DNA of 64,000 nt from the NCBI GenBank assembly GCA_028551475.1, contig CM052357.1, positions 28,045,745-28,109,744 of the forward strand. The letters run 5' to 3'. The translations under genes and the position numbers were made by a program. Shown piece by piece: positions 45,790-58,222 of the stretch (positions within the stretch are counted from its first letter, which is position 1; each line of letters starts with the position of its first letter). The DNA comes from Casuarina equisetifolia (lineage: Eukaryota > Streptophyta > Magnoliopsida > Fagales > Casuarinaceae). The notes under the pieces were generated by a model, which saw nothing but the letters and a program-made list of their open reading frames with translations, was not told where the DNA came from and searched no databases.

Positions 45790-46740
45790 CAATAAATTTC
45801 ATTTTTGGGTCAAACAAACTTTGACACACAAATCATACAATTAACAAATAATTTCAACTATAAAAAGAAAGTTTCAAAATATATGTCTCATAGACAAAGC
45901 CCTAAAAATAGTTAGATCCTTGTCTTGCATAAGTTGGTGGATTCATTATGTTGAAGTTGAGTGATACTTTGAATTCATTCACAGTCACACACAAAAATAA
46001 AAATGATGTTGTAAGTTTTTCATTGTTTCATGAGTAGAATTTTAGCTTTAATCAAATATCAAAAGAATAATCTACTCAATTTTAATCACAGATTTCCACC
46101 ATAATGTTTGACTTATAACTTCAAAAGGAAGAAATATTACAACTAGTTAATACTTATCAATGTCCTCTTCCTCAAAACAAATATAAAAATCTTTCATGCT
46201 AGTATATGGCGTAAGGTGAATTCAGTTCTGCCCATAGTATTTCTAGGGATGGGCAATTTTTCACTTTTTATTTTAAATTTTCATGGTTCTGCCATCGGCA
46301 CATGCAAATCTTTGAGAAAGAAGTAAAAGTCGTACAACCCTCTCACATTGATACTTTGATTTAAACACTACTATATCAAGAAAAATATCAAGTCTTAGCA
46401 CAAACCAAACTCTAAAACAGTATATGACAAAACAAAATCAAGCTTTCGTATGTCATGCCATAACTACTAAACTTAGGCAACTATGATCTAAACAAATAAA
46501 CCTTAGCGATCCCAGAGTTGAGAAAGCTATAGCCTCTAAAATAAAAGAAGCAGATTGCACCTCCTGTGGTGATGTTTGCTTTGCCACTTCGTGATGACCG
46601 GAAAACGCTGACCTTTGGTCTTTGGAGCAAAAAGTGCAGTTTTGCGGTGCCACCGAACATACGTCCAGTGTCACGTGCAAGCATGTTGGAGCACATAATA
46701 GGGTCACAGATGAATGGGTTTTCTCTTATTTATAGTAAAT
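45790..46740 (-). promoter_or_regulatory. Leader intron and promoter of DUF247 copy 8
   Basis: Acceptor TTATTGACAG/AAAAT about 25 bases upstream of the ATG. Donor CAGGAG/GTGCAATC near 46559. The leader exon extends through GCAAAACTGCACTTTTTGC, and a TATA-like ACTATAAATAAG lies at 46725-46736. The orphan relic at 297-1400 is its paralogue. Confidence 0.6.
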
Positions 46741-49700
46741 TATGATGGTTTTAGATAAAATGGAGCCTTGGAATCATTAAGGGGAGGGGACATTGAAACT
46801 CTGTTTTGAGAACGGAAAACAAATTGAGTTCTTAGATTTTAAAAGCTCCCTTCTCTTTACACAACCTGCTCTTTATATGAGCTTCCTACCTACCAAAAGA
46901 TCACGAGTCCTTTACCTTCTTACCTAATTACAGAAGCAACCCACCTCTAGTCACACGCCTATTCAAGCTAAGATCATCTGCTCTGACAGGGTTCCTACGG
47001 CTAATGGAGAGGTGTGTGACCCAGCCGTCTTTAGATTTGGAGAGACCCCCTGTGACACACGTGTAACATCTAGGCTGGCGAGTTCGAGAAGACCAAAAAA
47101 TAATGGGTTTGGAGCTGCTAACAAAACGAGTATACTGTGTTTTATTTGGCGAACGGGTGTTTTTTTAGTTTCAACAAACTTCTGATATGGTTTAACTTAT
47201 AATCCTAAAAAGAAACATATGAACACCAACCGAGGATACAATCTCTAAGGTCAAGATTGTGCTAGTGGAAAGCGGTGCAATAACTACTTCCTAGAACTCC
47301 TTTTCATTAAAGCAAATATACAGACCATCGCAAGATTATGAGCTCTTTCACATATTGAGAAGATGTCATCTTAGCAATCTTTCGGTTGTTTAGGAACGGA
47401 AGAGCAAAATCTGAATTATTAAATTTTTATCATTTGGAGGCAAGGAAGAAAAAGAAAAAAAAAAGAAAAGAAAAAGGAAAAGAGACAGAAAAGAGGCTAG
47501 AGTCCTTCCGTATCTGACAAAATATTGAAAAAGACACTGAAAAGAGGCTTAAGACCTACCATATTTGCTAAAATATTGAAATTTGGCATTCTCTACGGCA
47601 GGAACTGTAGGTACAGGACACAAGATAGTACACTCTAAAATCATGGTTCAACTTACCTCCTGCGATATTGATAAAACATTCAATTCGTAACATGATTTTA
47701 AAGCTCTAGAAGAGTAAAGGTCAAAACGATATAAAATTTTGTGCAAACTTGAAACACATCATGCCACAACTAGATAGAAAGATATAGCCTACACAAAAAC
47801 CAAGAAAAAAATAAGAAAAGAAAGGAGGATTGTATCTGCTACAAAGAAGCAGATTTGTTATGCCTCTCGAACGCAATCCAGTGTCGACCTTTGCTCTTTA
47901 GTGTAAAGGATGCAGTTTTATACTGTCCTAAATCTATGATCCACAAAAGGATCAGCGCTCCCTCTCCCTTTTATAATTAAAGATTGGAATCTTTGTTTCC
48001 AATTGTTAGCTGCAAGTTTCTCTTAAATCATGACAACTATACACTATCATTGTCAAATTTAAAATGGTTAAAAAGAAAAGACACTGAAATTCTTAAAGTC
48101 ATTCAAGTAGATTTTTCTTGTCCATTTTTCTTTGTCCTTTTTGTTGTTTTATTCTTTTTTAATAAGCTCAGTAGTTCTCACGAACTGATTGAAAATAATT
48201 GTTATGTAAATAAATCGTTTAGTTGATGTTCCCTCAATGTCGTTAGTCAAAGGAGAGGAGTCCAATACTTCAGGCATACAATATAAAACAGCATTTCATA
48301 CACCAGTCTAATATCACCAGCATCCATTTAATAGGTTGAAATCAGTTGGATAATCACATATATTTTAGGGAGCCAACTTGTTGCCAGAGGGAAAATAGAA
48401 CAATTTAGGAGATATATAATCTTATTCAATATGAATATAAAGATGAGAGTTGGTATATTGTGTAGCCTTGCTTTTAAAGGCGCAAAGCCAAACCCCGACG
48501 TAAAAGCAGAAGTAGTGAGAGTCACAACTTGCCTCATCTTTCATTTCAAGGGCTTGGGCAAAAGAAAGCGGCAACAAGAATCACCATTTGCCTTGCGTTT
48601 CATTCGGGAACCAAAGAAAGCAGTAGTAAGAATAGTTATTGTCCTTGCTGTTAAAGGCGTAAAGGCCAACTCCAACATAAAAGCAGAGCTAGCGAGAGTC
48701 ACAACTTGCCTTGCCTTTCATTTCAAGGGCCCAAGAGAAATAAAGCAGTAACAAGAATCACTATCTGCCTTGCGTTCCACTTAATAGGCTTTAAGGAACC
48801 AAACAAAGCAATAGACGAATTATAATTGTCTTTGCATTACTGTCAAGTCTAAGTCCATCTTTCTGCTTCTGCCATCTCCAACTAGGCTCCAACAATAGGT
48901 CGTGATGTGCCTGGAGATGGCCGTCCTCTGTCCCCCGGCCGCTGCTGGCGGGGGTGCGGATTGGAAATCCTCTCATCTTAGCAAACAATATCCAATAGCA
49001 AACCTTCGAATACATTAGAAAGTATTTTCTACATAGACTAAAAGCAAAGCAAATTCGTTGCCATGCAAAAAATGTTTAATCTTATACAAAGGTGAGGCAG
49101 CAAGTGGGCACTTCCATATTTGAAGGTTATCCTTTTGTCTTGTCCTATAGTTTAAGGACTTGAGGAACCGAAGAAAGTCATATTGAGAAACTCCGCTTTC
49201 AAAAATTTTGAATTCGCGAATTCTTATATTTCAGGTTTGCCAGGTGTCGGACAGGGGCACTTCTAACAACATTTTTCGTTCGTTATTCTTCACTGATGAG
49301 AAGACGTAAATCGGCGCCATCAACAAGGTCGAGTGGACATGGATAGACCGCTTTCAAAGAATTTGTATTCCCTGGCCTTCCTTGACGATGCCCCTAATCA
49401 CAAGAAAAGTCGCAGACTTCTTCATCCTTGGTCTTCAAAAGCCTACAATCTCTCCTCCAAAGAGAAGTAGTATCCTGTAAATTCTTGGTGCAGTAACCGA
49501 CAATGAATGACAAAAAGTGGAGCAGAAAAGGAATACTCGTATGCACAAATGAGATTCTAAAGAACAAACTATTAAGATTAATGAAAAATTGTTCAATTAT
49601 TATATAAAAGGATGTCTTAGCTAACTTGACAAAAAGAAGAACGTTGCAAAAGACAATAACAAACGCATAAAACCTTATACTCCAAGACATCCAATTCCTC

Positions 49701-50279
49701 AATCCCTCACAACAAACAAAAGTTGTTCTTACTTCAATTTTCTTTTCTTAACCTACATATATGTTCATTATCATGTTTTAATCATCAAATTTTATTTAGA
49801 TGAATTTTCCCTTTTCCCTTTTCCCTTTTTTTTTTTTTTTGTCTCCACATAGGCTCCCACACGTCCATCGGTGCTGCAAACTCCACACAGGGGAAAAAGC
49901 ACCGTAAAGCTACTGCAAAAGGATGCAACTTCATCATCATACTTTATCTTCTCCCTCTAGTTTAATCCGCAATGAAATGATGAAACCTGGTGCAGAAAAG
50001 GAATTCTCGTATGTGGTAGGGATTTTGACGTGAGCCTTTTTAACAGCAAGATCAGAGAATCTTTAACATAAAGATGTAGTGCTTGTATAGGGGAAAATGT
50101 ATAACCTTTTGTTCTTTGTAGGTTCAGATTTTTTCTAGTTCTTTCGTTGAATACCAGACATGGACTTCACCGAAGACGGCGACTATCCTTATCGTAAAAT
50201 AAGGAGTAAGCCTGTGAACTACACAACTGGAACGTTAACTCAATAAAAAGCAGGTTTGATTAGTAGCACTCAAGTAAGA
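46741..50279. other. Intergenic DNA with an orphan leader and tandem repeats
   Basis: 47760-48000 is a leader module like that of copy 1 (TATA-like TTATAAAAGGG at about 47964-47974), with no gene directly behind it. 48465-48830 is a tandem repeat. 48840-49020 matches 36280-36450. 49215-49460 matches 36600-36880. 49500-50000 resembles duplicon F in part. A poly-T run lies at about 49828-49841. No coding gene is supported. Confidence 0.5.
48465..48830. repeat. Tandem repeat, 176-bp period, about two units
   Basis: GAGAGTCACAACTTGCC recurs at 176-base spacing (about 48517 and 48693), with AAAGCAG, CATTTCAAGGGC and GCCTTGCGTT in the same order in both. The plus-strand frame 48431-48751 runs through it because the period is close to a multiple of three. 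I see no sign of a real protein. Confidence 0.7.
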
Positions 50280-51358
50280 TTATATAGCTACTACAAACAT
50301 AGCACTATATATTGCTAGAATCAACAAGTTGTTGACAAAATTAGAGAACCTTAACTGTGTTTTGTTGGTGTGCTTCACGTCCTCAAGAATATTATTCTCG
50401 ATTTGTAAGTCCACGTCATTCTGAGTATTGAGCAGCTGAGCCATAAGCCCAACGTAATCCGTTATGTAATTCCAGCCATCAGAGCATTGCTCAAAGGCCA
50501 GCAAGTTACGAGGATAGATTTCATCGTCTGGACCCAATCTAAATCTTGTGATTACAAATGTCCCTTCTTTGAATTCGAACTCAAACTTTTTACCCCACCT
50601 AATTTCAAACCTGACTCCAGCTTGGTGTAGCTTTGTTATGCTGGGTATATTTAGCGTTGTAATTGGGCCTGGAAGGGGATAGTCCAATGGCATAGCCATG
50701 TATCTTAAAAAGTCAAGGAGATGTTTCACGTTACAAGAGTCGATGATTTTCCATTTCTCTGTGGTAGCATAGAAATCTATGAAAGGCACGCATAAGAGAT
50801 GGCAAAGACCAAGGATGGAGGGCTTCTCACCTTGGACGGATGGGATTCTTCTTACATGGCCAAAAAATTCCACCAGGATGAAGAATGGAAGTTGATTTTC
50901 CAGTAACATCACGTCCATCTTCACTTTTAATACCATCATTACACTACTAAATATGCAGTCGTTTCTATAATCTAACTGCTCACGTTCAAATAAAAAGAAC
51001 TTGATTAAGAACACCATGGTAAAGGCAGCATCCATTAGTATGATTTTGACAAATTCCTCACCTTTAGGAACAGTGTCCTTTTGATAACAAGCACGCAACC
51101 TTTCTTCCTCCTTTACAATTTCAACGAGAGAACCCAAGCTTAAATTGCTCAACTCAATGAACTCTTTCAGGTACCTCTTTTTATGATCTTCCATATCTTT
51201 TAAGTCTTCCATACCATGATGAATGGGGCCAATTGAGACTACCTGAGGTTTATAGGCGTTTTTATTGCCTTCAAGTAGTTTCTTAGGTACTTTATAGATA
51301 CTATGTTCAGCGGATTACTTTTATCCGCTTCCTTTCTTTTTGTACCAAGAAACTCCAT
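50280..51358 (-). pseudogene. DUF247 copy 9, N-terminal lesion and truncated C-terminus
   Basis: An ATG at 51358 (MEFLGTKRKEAD) opens a short frame that runs out of phase. About 25 residues expected between it and the SIYKVPKKLLEG region are missing, and a TAA blocks the main frame near 51315. The main frame then holds VVSIGPIHHGMEDL, MEDHKKRYLKEFIE, FVKIILMDAAFTMVFL, MLLENQLPFFILVEFF, VKHLLDFLRYMAMP, KLHQAGVRFE and NLLAFEQCS. It ends at 50280 in an unrelated tail after about the NILEDV block, without the W-rich box or the family's final helix. An internal start (51212) would give a 310-residue DUF247-like protein lacking both ends. Probably a pseudogene, but the long clean frame is worth a transcript check. 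Confidence 0.8.
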
Positions 51359-51875
51359 AGTTGTAATAAAAAAAAGACGTTAAGAATCACTAAAGACACA
51401 ATTAACATACTTTTCATGAACTATGATATAACTAAAGATATTAAAAGGCAACTATCTGTGACAAAACAATTTAAATAAATCTAGTTGTCTTGCTCTAATG
51501 GCTATATTAACCAATTAAGGATGCATGGTACTTGAGTTTTATTCAAGTTAGTGCACAAATATGAAGAGAAGATCACAATTATATAACACATAATATTATG
51601 TGTAGGATATTAATTGTTTGCCATACGTTCAATTTTACTTTAAGCGTTAAAGTTCTAGTGTATTAGTAAAAGGCAAAACAATGATGTCTTCAATATTAAT
51701 GGTATGCCAATATCCTTCCTTTGATGATAACCCAAATTAAAAGATAAGCCTTAACTTTTCCAGGCCTTAAGGGATCCACAAGTGCTTCTGCCATACAAAA
51801 TTAGCATCATCCTAGAGAAGCTTGACATACAAACTAGCATTTCAACTTCCAAAGACATGGTGAAAGCCCTAACCA
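51359..51875. other. 5' flank of DUF247 copy 9
   Basis: Colinear with 14880-15350. It ends at the left target duplication AAAGCCCTAACCA (51863-51875) of the outer L1. No gene. Confidence 0.6.
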
Positions 51876-54022
51876 CAGATGTAAATGTTTGACAGATAAA
51901 ATCTTTGGAAGAATAGAAGGTTGAGGAATGAAATATTTTAGTTGTGCAAGAATATTACAATTGGCAAAATTTGTTTTCATATCCATATGTACGTTTTGGA
52001 TGCAAGGTTCCTGTTACTGAAGCAAACAATTTATGAGAGTGAAAAAAAGATAAGGAAATTCTTATGGGTAGGTAATATAGATGTGCATCGATCTCGTAAA
52101 GTTGCTTGGCAAATTTATTTTTTTTTTGTGGAAAGGTAAATTGTATTAATACATATTAAAGTACAAAAGCATAGGGGCATACCTCAGTATTACAAAAGTC
52201 ACCATATCTATGAAAAAATGAAAGTTTGAAGCGTCCAAATTTTACTCAAAATAACATTTCATTGAGAAGATTTTATATTTCTAAACAAAGAAACTCTCCT
52301 TCGTACTATCTTATTTATTTTCACTAAGAGAATAGGGATATCCATTGTTTTCCCCTGAAAACGTCTTCTATTTCAGTAAGCCCATATACAATAAATACAA
52401 GCTAAGAAAGATATCTTGAGAAGTTTGGCAGCTAAATCCCTTCCTTTTATTGTTTTGATTATCCATTGTAGTTTTTCATTCCATCCTCCAATGTCACGTT
52501 GGATTCCATTCTAAGCAATAATACTTTTCCAAATCATCCTTGTTCATGCATATTCAAAAAAGAGATGACTTCTATTTTCTAAATGAGATTGACAAAAATC
52601 ACAATATATGTTTACCGAAGGAAGCTATCGTACAATTTTTGTTGTTGTAGAAAGTTTATCCCTACAAACAAGCCATCCAATGAAATTATGTTTGCTAATG
52701 CTACCTTTCCAAATTAAATCATACCAATCCACTGTTTCTCCAACTTTCTGAAGATCATTATAAATCTTTTGGCAACAATATATAGAACTAGAGAGAACAA
52801 AGGTAAGTGTGGGCCTTAATTTGAGGAGACCCCGTCAACTCCAAACCATGATACCTTTTATGTCCAACTGCATTACTAAGATTCTTTTACACTTAGTATT
52901 GTGAATCAATTTTACTCCATAATTAGGCTTCTGGGAGATTAATGAGATTCTAAAGCATACGTCCTAAAAGGACTTTATTCCAAATTTTGAGGTTAAGTAA
53001 ACCTAATTCCCTTTCCTTCTTCGGTGAACAAACAATTTGCCAAGCTACTTTGTGAAGATGATGCATATCTATATTACTTGCCCATAAGAATTTCCTTATC
53101 AAACTATTTGCTCACCAAAGAAGGAAGGGGGATTAGGTTTATTGAATCTCAAAATCTAGAATAAAATTCTTTTGGGACATATGCTTTGGAATCTTATAAA
53201 TCTCTTAGAAGCTTCATTATGGTATAAATGAATTCACAGTACAAAGTATAAAAGAACTTCAATAATGTAGTTAGACATAAAAGGTACCATGGCTTGGAGT
53301 TGGCGGGGTCTTATCAAATTAAGACCTACACTTACCTTTGTTCTCTCTAGTTCTACATATTGTTGTCAAAAGATTTATAATAATCTTCGGGAAATTGATG
53401 CAACTATGGATTGATATGATTTAATTTGGACTGGTGACATTAGCAACATAATTTCATTAGATGACTTGTTTGTAGGAACAAACTTTCTACAACAACAAAA
53501 GTTGTACAGTGGCTTCCTTTGGTAAATGTATATTATGATTTTTGTCAATCTCATTTAGAAAACATAAGTCATCTATTTTTTGAATGTTCATTTACAAGGA
53601 TGATTTAGAAAAGTATTATCGCCCAAAATAGAATCCGACGTCACATTGGAGGATGGAATGAAGAGTTACAATAGATGATTAAAGCAGTTAAAGGAAAAGA
53701 TTTAGTTGCCAAACTCCTTAAGCTATCTTTCTTAACTTGCATTTATTATATATGGGTTGAATGAAATAAGAGACGTTTTCATGGGAAAGCAATTGATATC
53801 CCTATTATCTTAGCCAAAGTAGAAAGGTAGTACATGAGAGAACTTCTTTATTTAGAAATATAAAACCCTTCCAAAGAAATGTTGTTTTGAGTGAAATTTG
53901 GAAGCTTCTAACTTCTATCTTTTTATAGATATGGTAACTTTTATAATATTGGAGTATGCCCCTATATATCTATATTTTAAAATTTATTAATATAATTTAC
54001 CTTTCCACCAAAAAGAAAAAAA
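51876..54022 (+). mobile_element. Outer L1 (LINE) fragment, split by a nested L1
   Basis: Plus-strand ORF2 remnant in two parts: 51876-52119 (DKIFGRIEG..., ending KKIRKFLWVGNIDVHRSR then KVAWQI) and 53097-54022, which continues with the PKKEGGLGLLNLKI block and the zf-RVT-like end. A poly-A-like tail (about 54009-54025) and an imperfect 13-base target duplication (51863-51875 AAAGCCCTAACCA, 54023-54035 AAAGCCTTGACCA) bound it. The uninterrupted target survives in the paralogous flank at about 15338-15352. Many stops; inactive. Confidence 0.82.
52120..53096 (-). mobile_element. Nested L1 fragment, opposite orientation
   Basis: A related L1 3' end inserted on the minus strand within the outer L1. 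Its poly-A tail appears as the poly-T run at about 52119-52129, and its 5' truncation is near 53093. Its body (52130-53031) is nearly the reverse complement of 53098-54010, so together they form a long fold-back with arms of about 0.9 kb and a loop of about 66 bases. Stops throughout. Confidence 0.8.
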
Positions 54023-54035
54023 AAAGCCTTGACCA

Positions 54036-55375
54036 TGGAATTTAGGAGATGAAGACTTAAATTACATAAACATCTCATCTCTCAAAAAATTTATTTTTCC
54101 TTTTCTATTATTTTGTTGGTCTTTCTTTTAAGTTTCTTTTGGCAACGAAGGTTGGAGAAGGGACTAATAATTCTGTAAGGAGCAAAGCTAAGAAGAAGTA
54201 AAAGAAGGAACGTAAGAGGCTATTTGACTATGCATGATCTCTTGTTCTATATACATTCTCTACTGCATCTATTTAATTTGTAGGATACCTAATATAGCGA
54301 ACTATATTCAGTCAAGTCTCGATGCTTGAATATAAGTCCCATCGATATAAAACATAGTTTAATCCTTAGAACAAACCAGAACTCAAGTACACCCAAAAAC
54401 AAAAACAAAAAAAAAAAAAACAAAAAATGAAATCAATAGTGCAGAAAGCTTGAGAAAACCCTTAAATGGAAAATAAAGAGCGTAGTACTTTAAAAACTCG
54501 CAAACCGTTGTGAATCAGAGGGTAGAGTGATATTATTTTATAAGCAAAGATCAAAGTCACTCACCCCAGCTATCCCACACAAACTCCACAGGAAGGAAAG
54601 TTTCAAGTTATTCTTCAATTCTATTCCCCATACTTTCCCCAATTAAATTATCCAAATGCCCCAGACAGCAACAATAAATCGAACAGCCCTCCGGTAATTA
54701 AGTTGTTTTATGCAAGTGGATCATACTTTTATTTATTTTCAACTTTTTTTTTGTCCTTTTTAGTTGTATTCTATCAGAAGACGAGAGCCAGCTGTCTGTT
54801 TTATGAGCAACAATCAAAGTCCTGAGGTGTAAGATATAAATTTCTCTAAAATGTAATTCAACTCTAAGTCTTTCTTTAATCTTGCTTCCTCCATTTCCAA
54901 CTATGGTCCAAGTGGGAATTGGCTTAACAATTGATTAAACAGAGAGATGAGGATGCCACTGGGCTTCAACTGTAATTCACCATCTCCCATGCATTCCACG
55001 AGTAGTTCACTTTCTTCCACCCAGGGTTATCTATGGAAAAAGCGCCGATCTTGACGTACCTGGAGGCGGGCATCCTATTGGCCTCCAACTGGATGTCATA
55101 ATGGGAAGGGAATCCAATGCGGCTCATCTAAAGTAGCTTTAACCTTTAAAATTCGTCACCATGAAAAAGTTGGATACTCTTCCAGTAACTCCGGTCAGAT
55201 ATGGGAATTTCATAATTCAAGTTTGTGTTTCACGTGCTCAAGGGAACCAAAGAAAGCCTTGGTAAGGATCATCATTTCTCATGCATCTCACTGTCTATAT
55301 AGACGTGCTCCTCTAGAAAAGCTGTCACCAATTGTTGTCCCTTTCAAGGGGAGAAAAGAAGCCGTCTGAAAAGAG
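54036..55375. other. E-type leader module and duplicated flank, no gene
   Basis: 54130-54780 is an E-type module (compare 6050-6700): the minus strand has a TATA-like CTTATAAAATAATA at about 54530-54543, and it is the probable original promoter side of copy 9, now over 2 kb away because of the L1s. A poly-A run is at about 54408-54420. 55200-55290 matches 30250-30350. No coding gene. Confidence 0.55.
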
Positions 55376-56298
55376 TGGCCAAATACCTGCTCACGCGCCG
55401 CCGCCACGCGCTTCCACACGCGCCGCCGTACGTCGCCACGCCTCGCCGTCGGTCTTCACGAAAACCTCCAGAAATTGCCGCTTATGACGCCTGGAGTGCC
55501 GATCTGCCAAAACCTTGAGCTGATTCACCGTCAAACGGCGTAGATCTGACTAAATCTTCACTCCGCCCCCACCGCGTCTTACCTGAAACCGCCGCACGAA
55601 TCGCCTCAAATCAGCTGCAGAGTGACCGGAAATCTCTGTTAATGGCTGGATATGGTCCTTCCTTGCTGATCTGGTCTCAGATTTGACCGGCAAATGTGCT
55701 TCTTCGTCGGAAATAACGCCGAATGGTGATTTTGCTCAAAACTTGACCGGAGAACGGGAGCTGGACGGCGTTCGCACGTTCCAAACACCCGGATTCTTGG
55801 ATAAAGTTCTGGGTTCCACCACCAGGGAGAATCGGTCGGCTGTCGCACGACCGTTTTCCCTCTTTTCTTTGTTTTCTCTGACTTTTTCCACTCTCCTTGG
55901 TCCCGCACGCTGCTCTCTCCTTTGCCCTCCCGATCCCGCGTGATAATTCTTTCTTTTGTTTCTCACGGTCCCACGTGTTTTCCACTTTGTTTGACTTTTT
56001 TTTTTTTTTTTTGTCTTTGATAATTCATTCAAACTTCTCTTTTTGTCTTTTTTCACCGTACTCTACTCTTCCTCTTTCCTCACGTGGATTCCATAGTAGA
56101 TAAATGGTGACCATTTATCTACCTTCTTTTGCATGATTTATTGCTTCTTTTTTTTCATTTTCTTTTATTTTGGATTTGCTACATAAAATAACAAAATATA
56201 TGTAAATATGATTAAATACAAATATAATTTAATAAACATTATATTAAATATTACCTAAAATAATTAAAATAACTCTATTTAAAATAGAATTATTAACA
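55376..56298 (-). repeat. Athila 3' LTR, left end undefined
   Basis: 56140-56298 aligns with the corresponding ends of both solo LTRs (TTTGCTACATAAA..., ending in a TATTAACA terminus). 55380-55960 is much more GC-rich, with many CCGCCACGCG-like words, and has overlapping frames on both strands that I do not believe are genes. No target duplication can be assigned. Confidence 0.6.
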
Positions 56299-56308
56299 TT
56301 CCCAAACT

Positions 56309-58222
56309 TAACATTTTGCTCGTCTTCGAGCAAAAATTCTAAACAACATATTATGATAACATAAAAAAAAATTACTCATAAAAAGCACAAGAAATTACAC
56401 ATAAAAAGCACTAAACAACATATTCTAACAACACCACCAATCACTCCATGATATTTTCCTAAACAACAATGCCATAATTACACCTCCAAACTTAATATTT
56501 TGCTCGTCCTCTAGCAAAAGAACAAAACAACACATACAACCAATCCTTCCATGATATTCTCCCATAATTGCTCAACTTAACAATTCAAAGAAAAATATAA
56601 CTTTCATCTAGACATTATAATTGGTTTATAAGATAAGATAGACTCTTAACTATGTCAACCACGTGTGTGTGTGTAAATCTGTATTTTTTTCTCAATTGCA
56701 TGCACTCCAAATAGATCTACATTAATATGTAACCTCTCAGAATCTTTAGCCAAATCTCATAAGTTTGTTTTTCATTCCTCTCTCCACTAATGTAAGTCAA
56801 TCATCCAACCAAGAATCAATAGGACTTTCATAAGCTTGTAATGTAAGGTTGGGCTAAGGGTAAGATGGAAGTTATTTAGGCTCAAATTACCCATGAACAC
56901 ACTACTTTCTCAAATCTTATCAAAACTCTAGCCCCTCTCTACCTTTTTACTCCATGAAGATACTTTTTGTACCACCACTTATTCTCATTCTTTCTTGTCC
57001 AAACATGCTTTGACACTAACCAAAAGCCCAATCATGTGTGTAACACTAAACAAAACAAAAGCATTTACACATACAACCACCTTAATCCTCTCTTATCAAT
57101 GATATTCAATAATAATGCTCAAAGATCTCATTTAGAGAACTATGTGACTTGAATCTAACAAAAGATAATGAGGTCTAGCAAATGCTTTTTTTTTTCATGT
57201 GCATTTGCATAAACATTTATAGAAACAACAAATTGTCACACATAATCATTTCAATCAATTGCTTCCCATACTACATCCTTCTCCTTGACTTCTCTCATGC
57301 TCAAATCAACTTGTACACATCAGAAGTCAATATATTCATGGGAATAGGACAATAAGGCAAATTGATCAAAAGGCTAAGGGATCTATGTGCAGGTGTCATT
57401 TAACAAAATCAGGATAAGAATAAGGCTCAATGGGGTGACTGAGGATAAGTAAACAAGATTAGCTTGAAAGGCTCAATCGATCCAAAGATGGCCTAAATCA
57501 TTTTTTTAGTCAAATGCAACCTAGGATTTCGCCTTAAAAGGAAATCAAGCAAATTCTAAGATTTGAGTGAGATCTAAGAAAATCACACACTTCACATGAA
57601 TGTTCTCTAGAGATACACACAATTTCAAGAAAATGTAGACTTTTAGTGCTCAATAAGTGAATTAACATAATTAGAATCACACTTACATCATACTACAATT
57701 GCAAGTTTGAACAAAATCTACATCTCCCTAAGGATTGCCAAGAATGTACAATAAAGAATCTAATCATAGAAATCATGGTCCAAGACAAGAAAAAGATTTT
57801 ACACCAAAAAATTAAACTTTTTAACACAACTTTTAACACAAAACAAAAAATTTTGACACAACACTTTTAACAAAACATTTCCAGCACAACACACACAATA
57901 ACAAGCACTTCCAATACACTTCCAACGTAATAGCAACTTCCACAACACACAACCTCCAACACAACCCAACAAAACAGAACACTTTCAACAACACAGCAGC
58001 ACCCCCAAACTTCAATGAAGCATTCTCTTTCATAATAAAAGAAAATAAAGTAATAGTAAGGAATAAGGAAAACTCCCCTGGATGCAAGCTGCCAAAAATG
58101 GAGTTTTGATGAGCATATGGTGACAGCTTCCTAGCCAAAAGATTAACAAAATGATGCTTGGGTTGCCTCCTAAGAAGCGCTTGCTTTATAGTTTGCAGCC
58201 AAACTATCTCCAATGTTGCTGC
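56309..58222. other. Non-coding 3' region of the Athila element
   Basis: Between integrase and the polypurine tract. Autonomous Athila elements often carry an envelope-like frame here, but none is recognisable. The region is AT-rich with GCTCGTCTTCGAGCAAAA-like repeats near 56315 and 56495. Confidence 0.6.

Noticed and set aside
33987..50279. Reading the cluster as a self-incompatibility locus like the grass S and Z loci
   Set aside because: DUF247 family membership alone is not evidence. No companion stigma-determinant-like small secreted protein gene was found, and the plant looks like a eudicot.
55639..56103. Overlapping frames of 68-106 codons on both strands
   Set aside because: They lie in the GC-rich LTR body, overlap each other on opposite strands and have low-complexity, basic or serine-rich composition.
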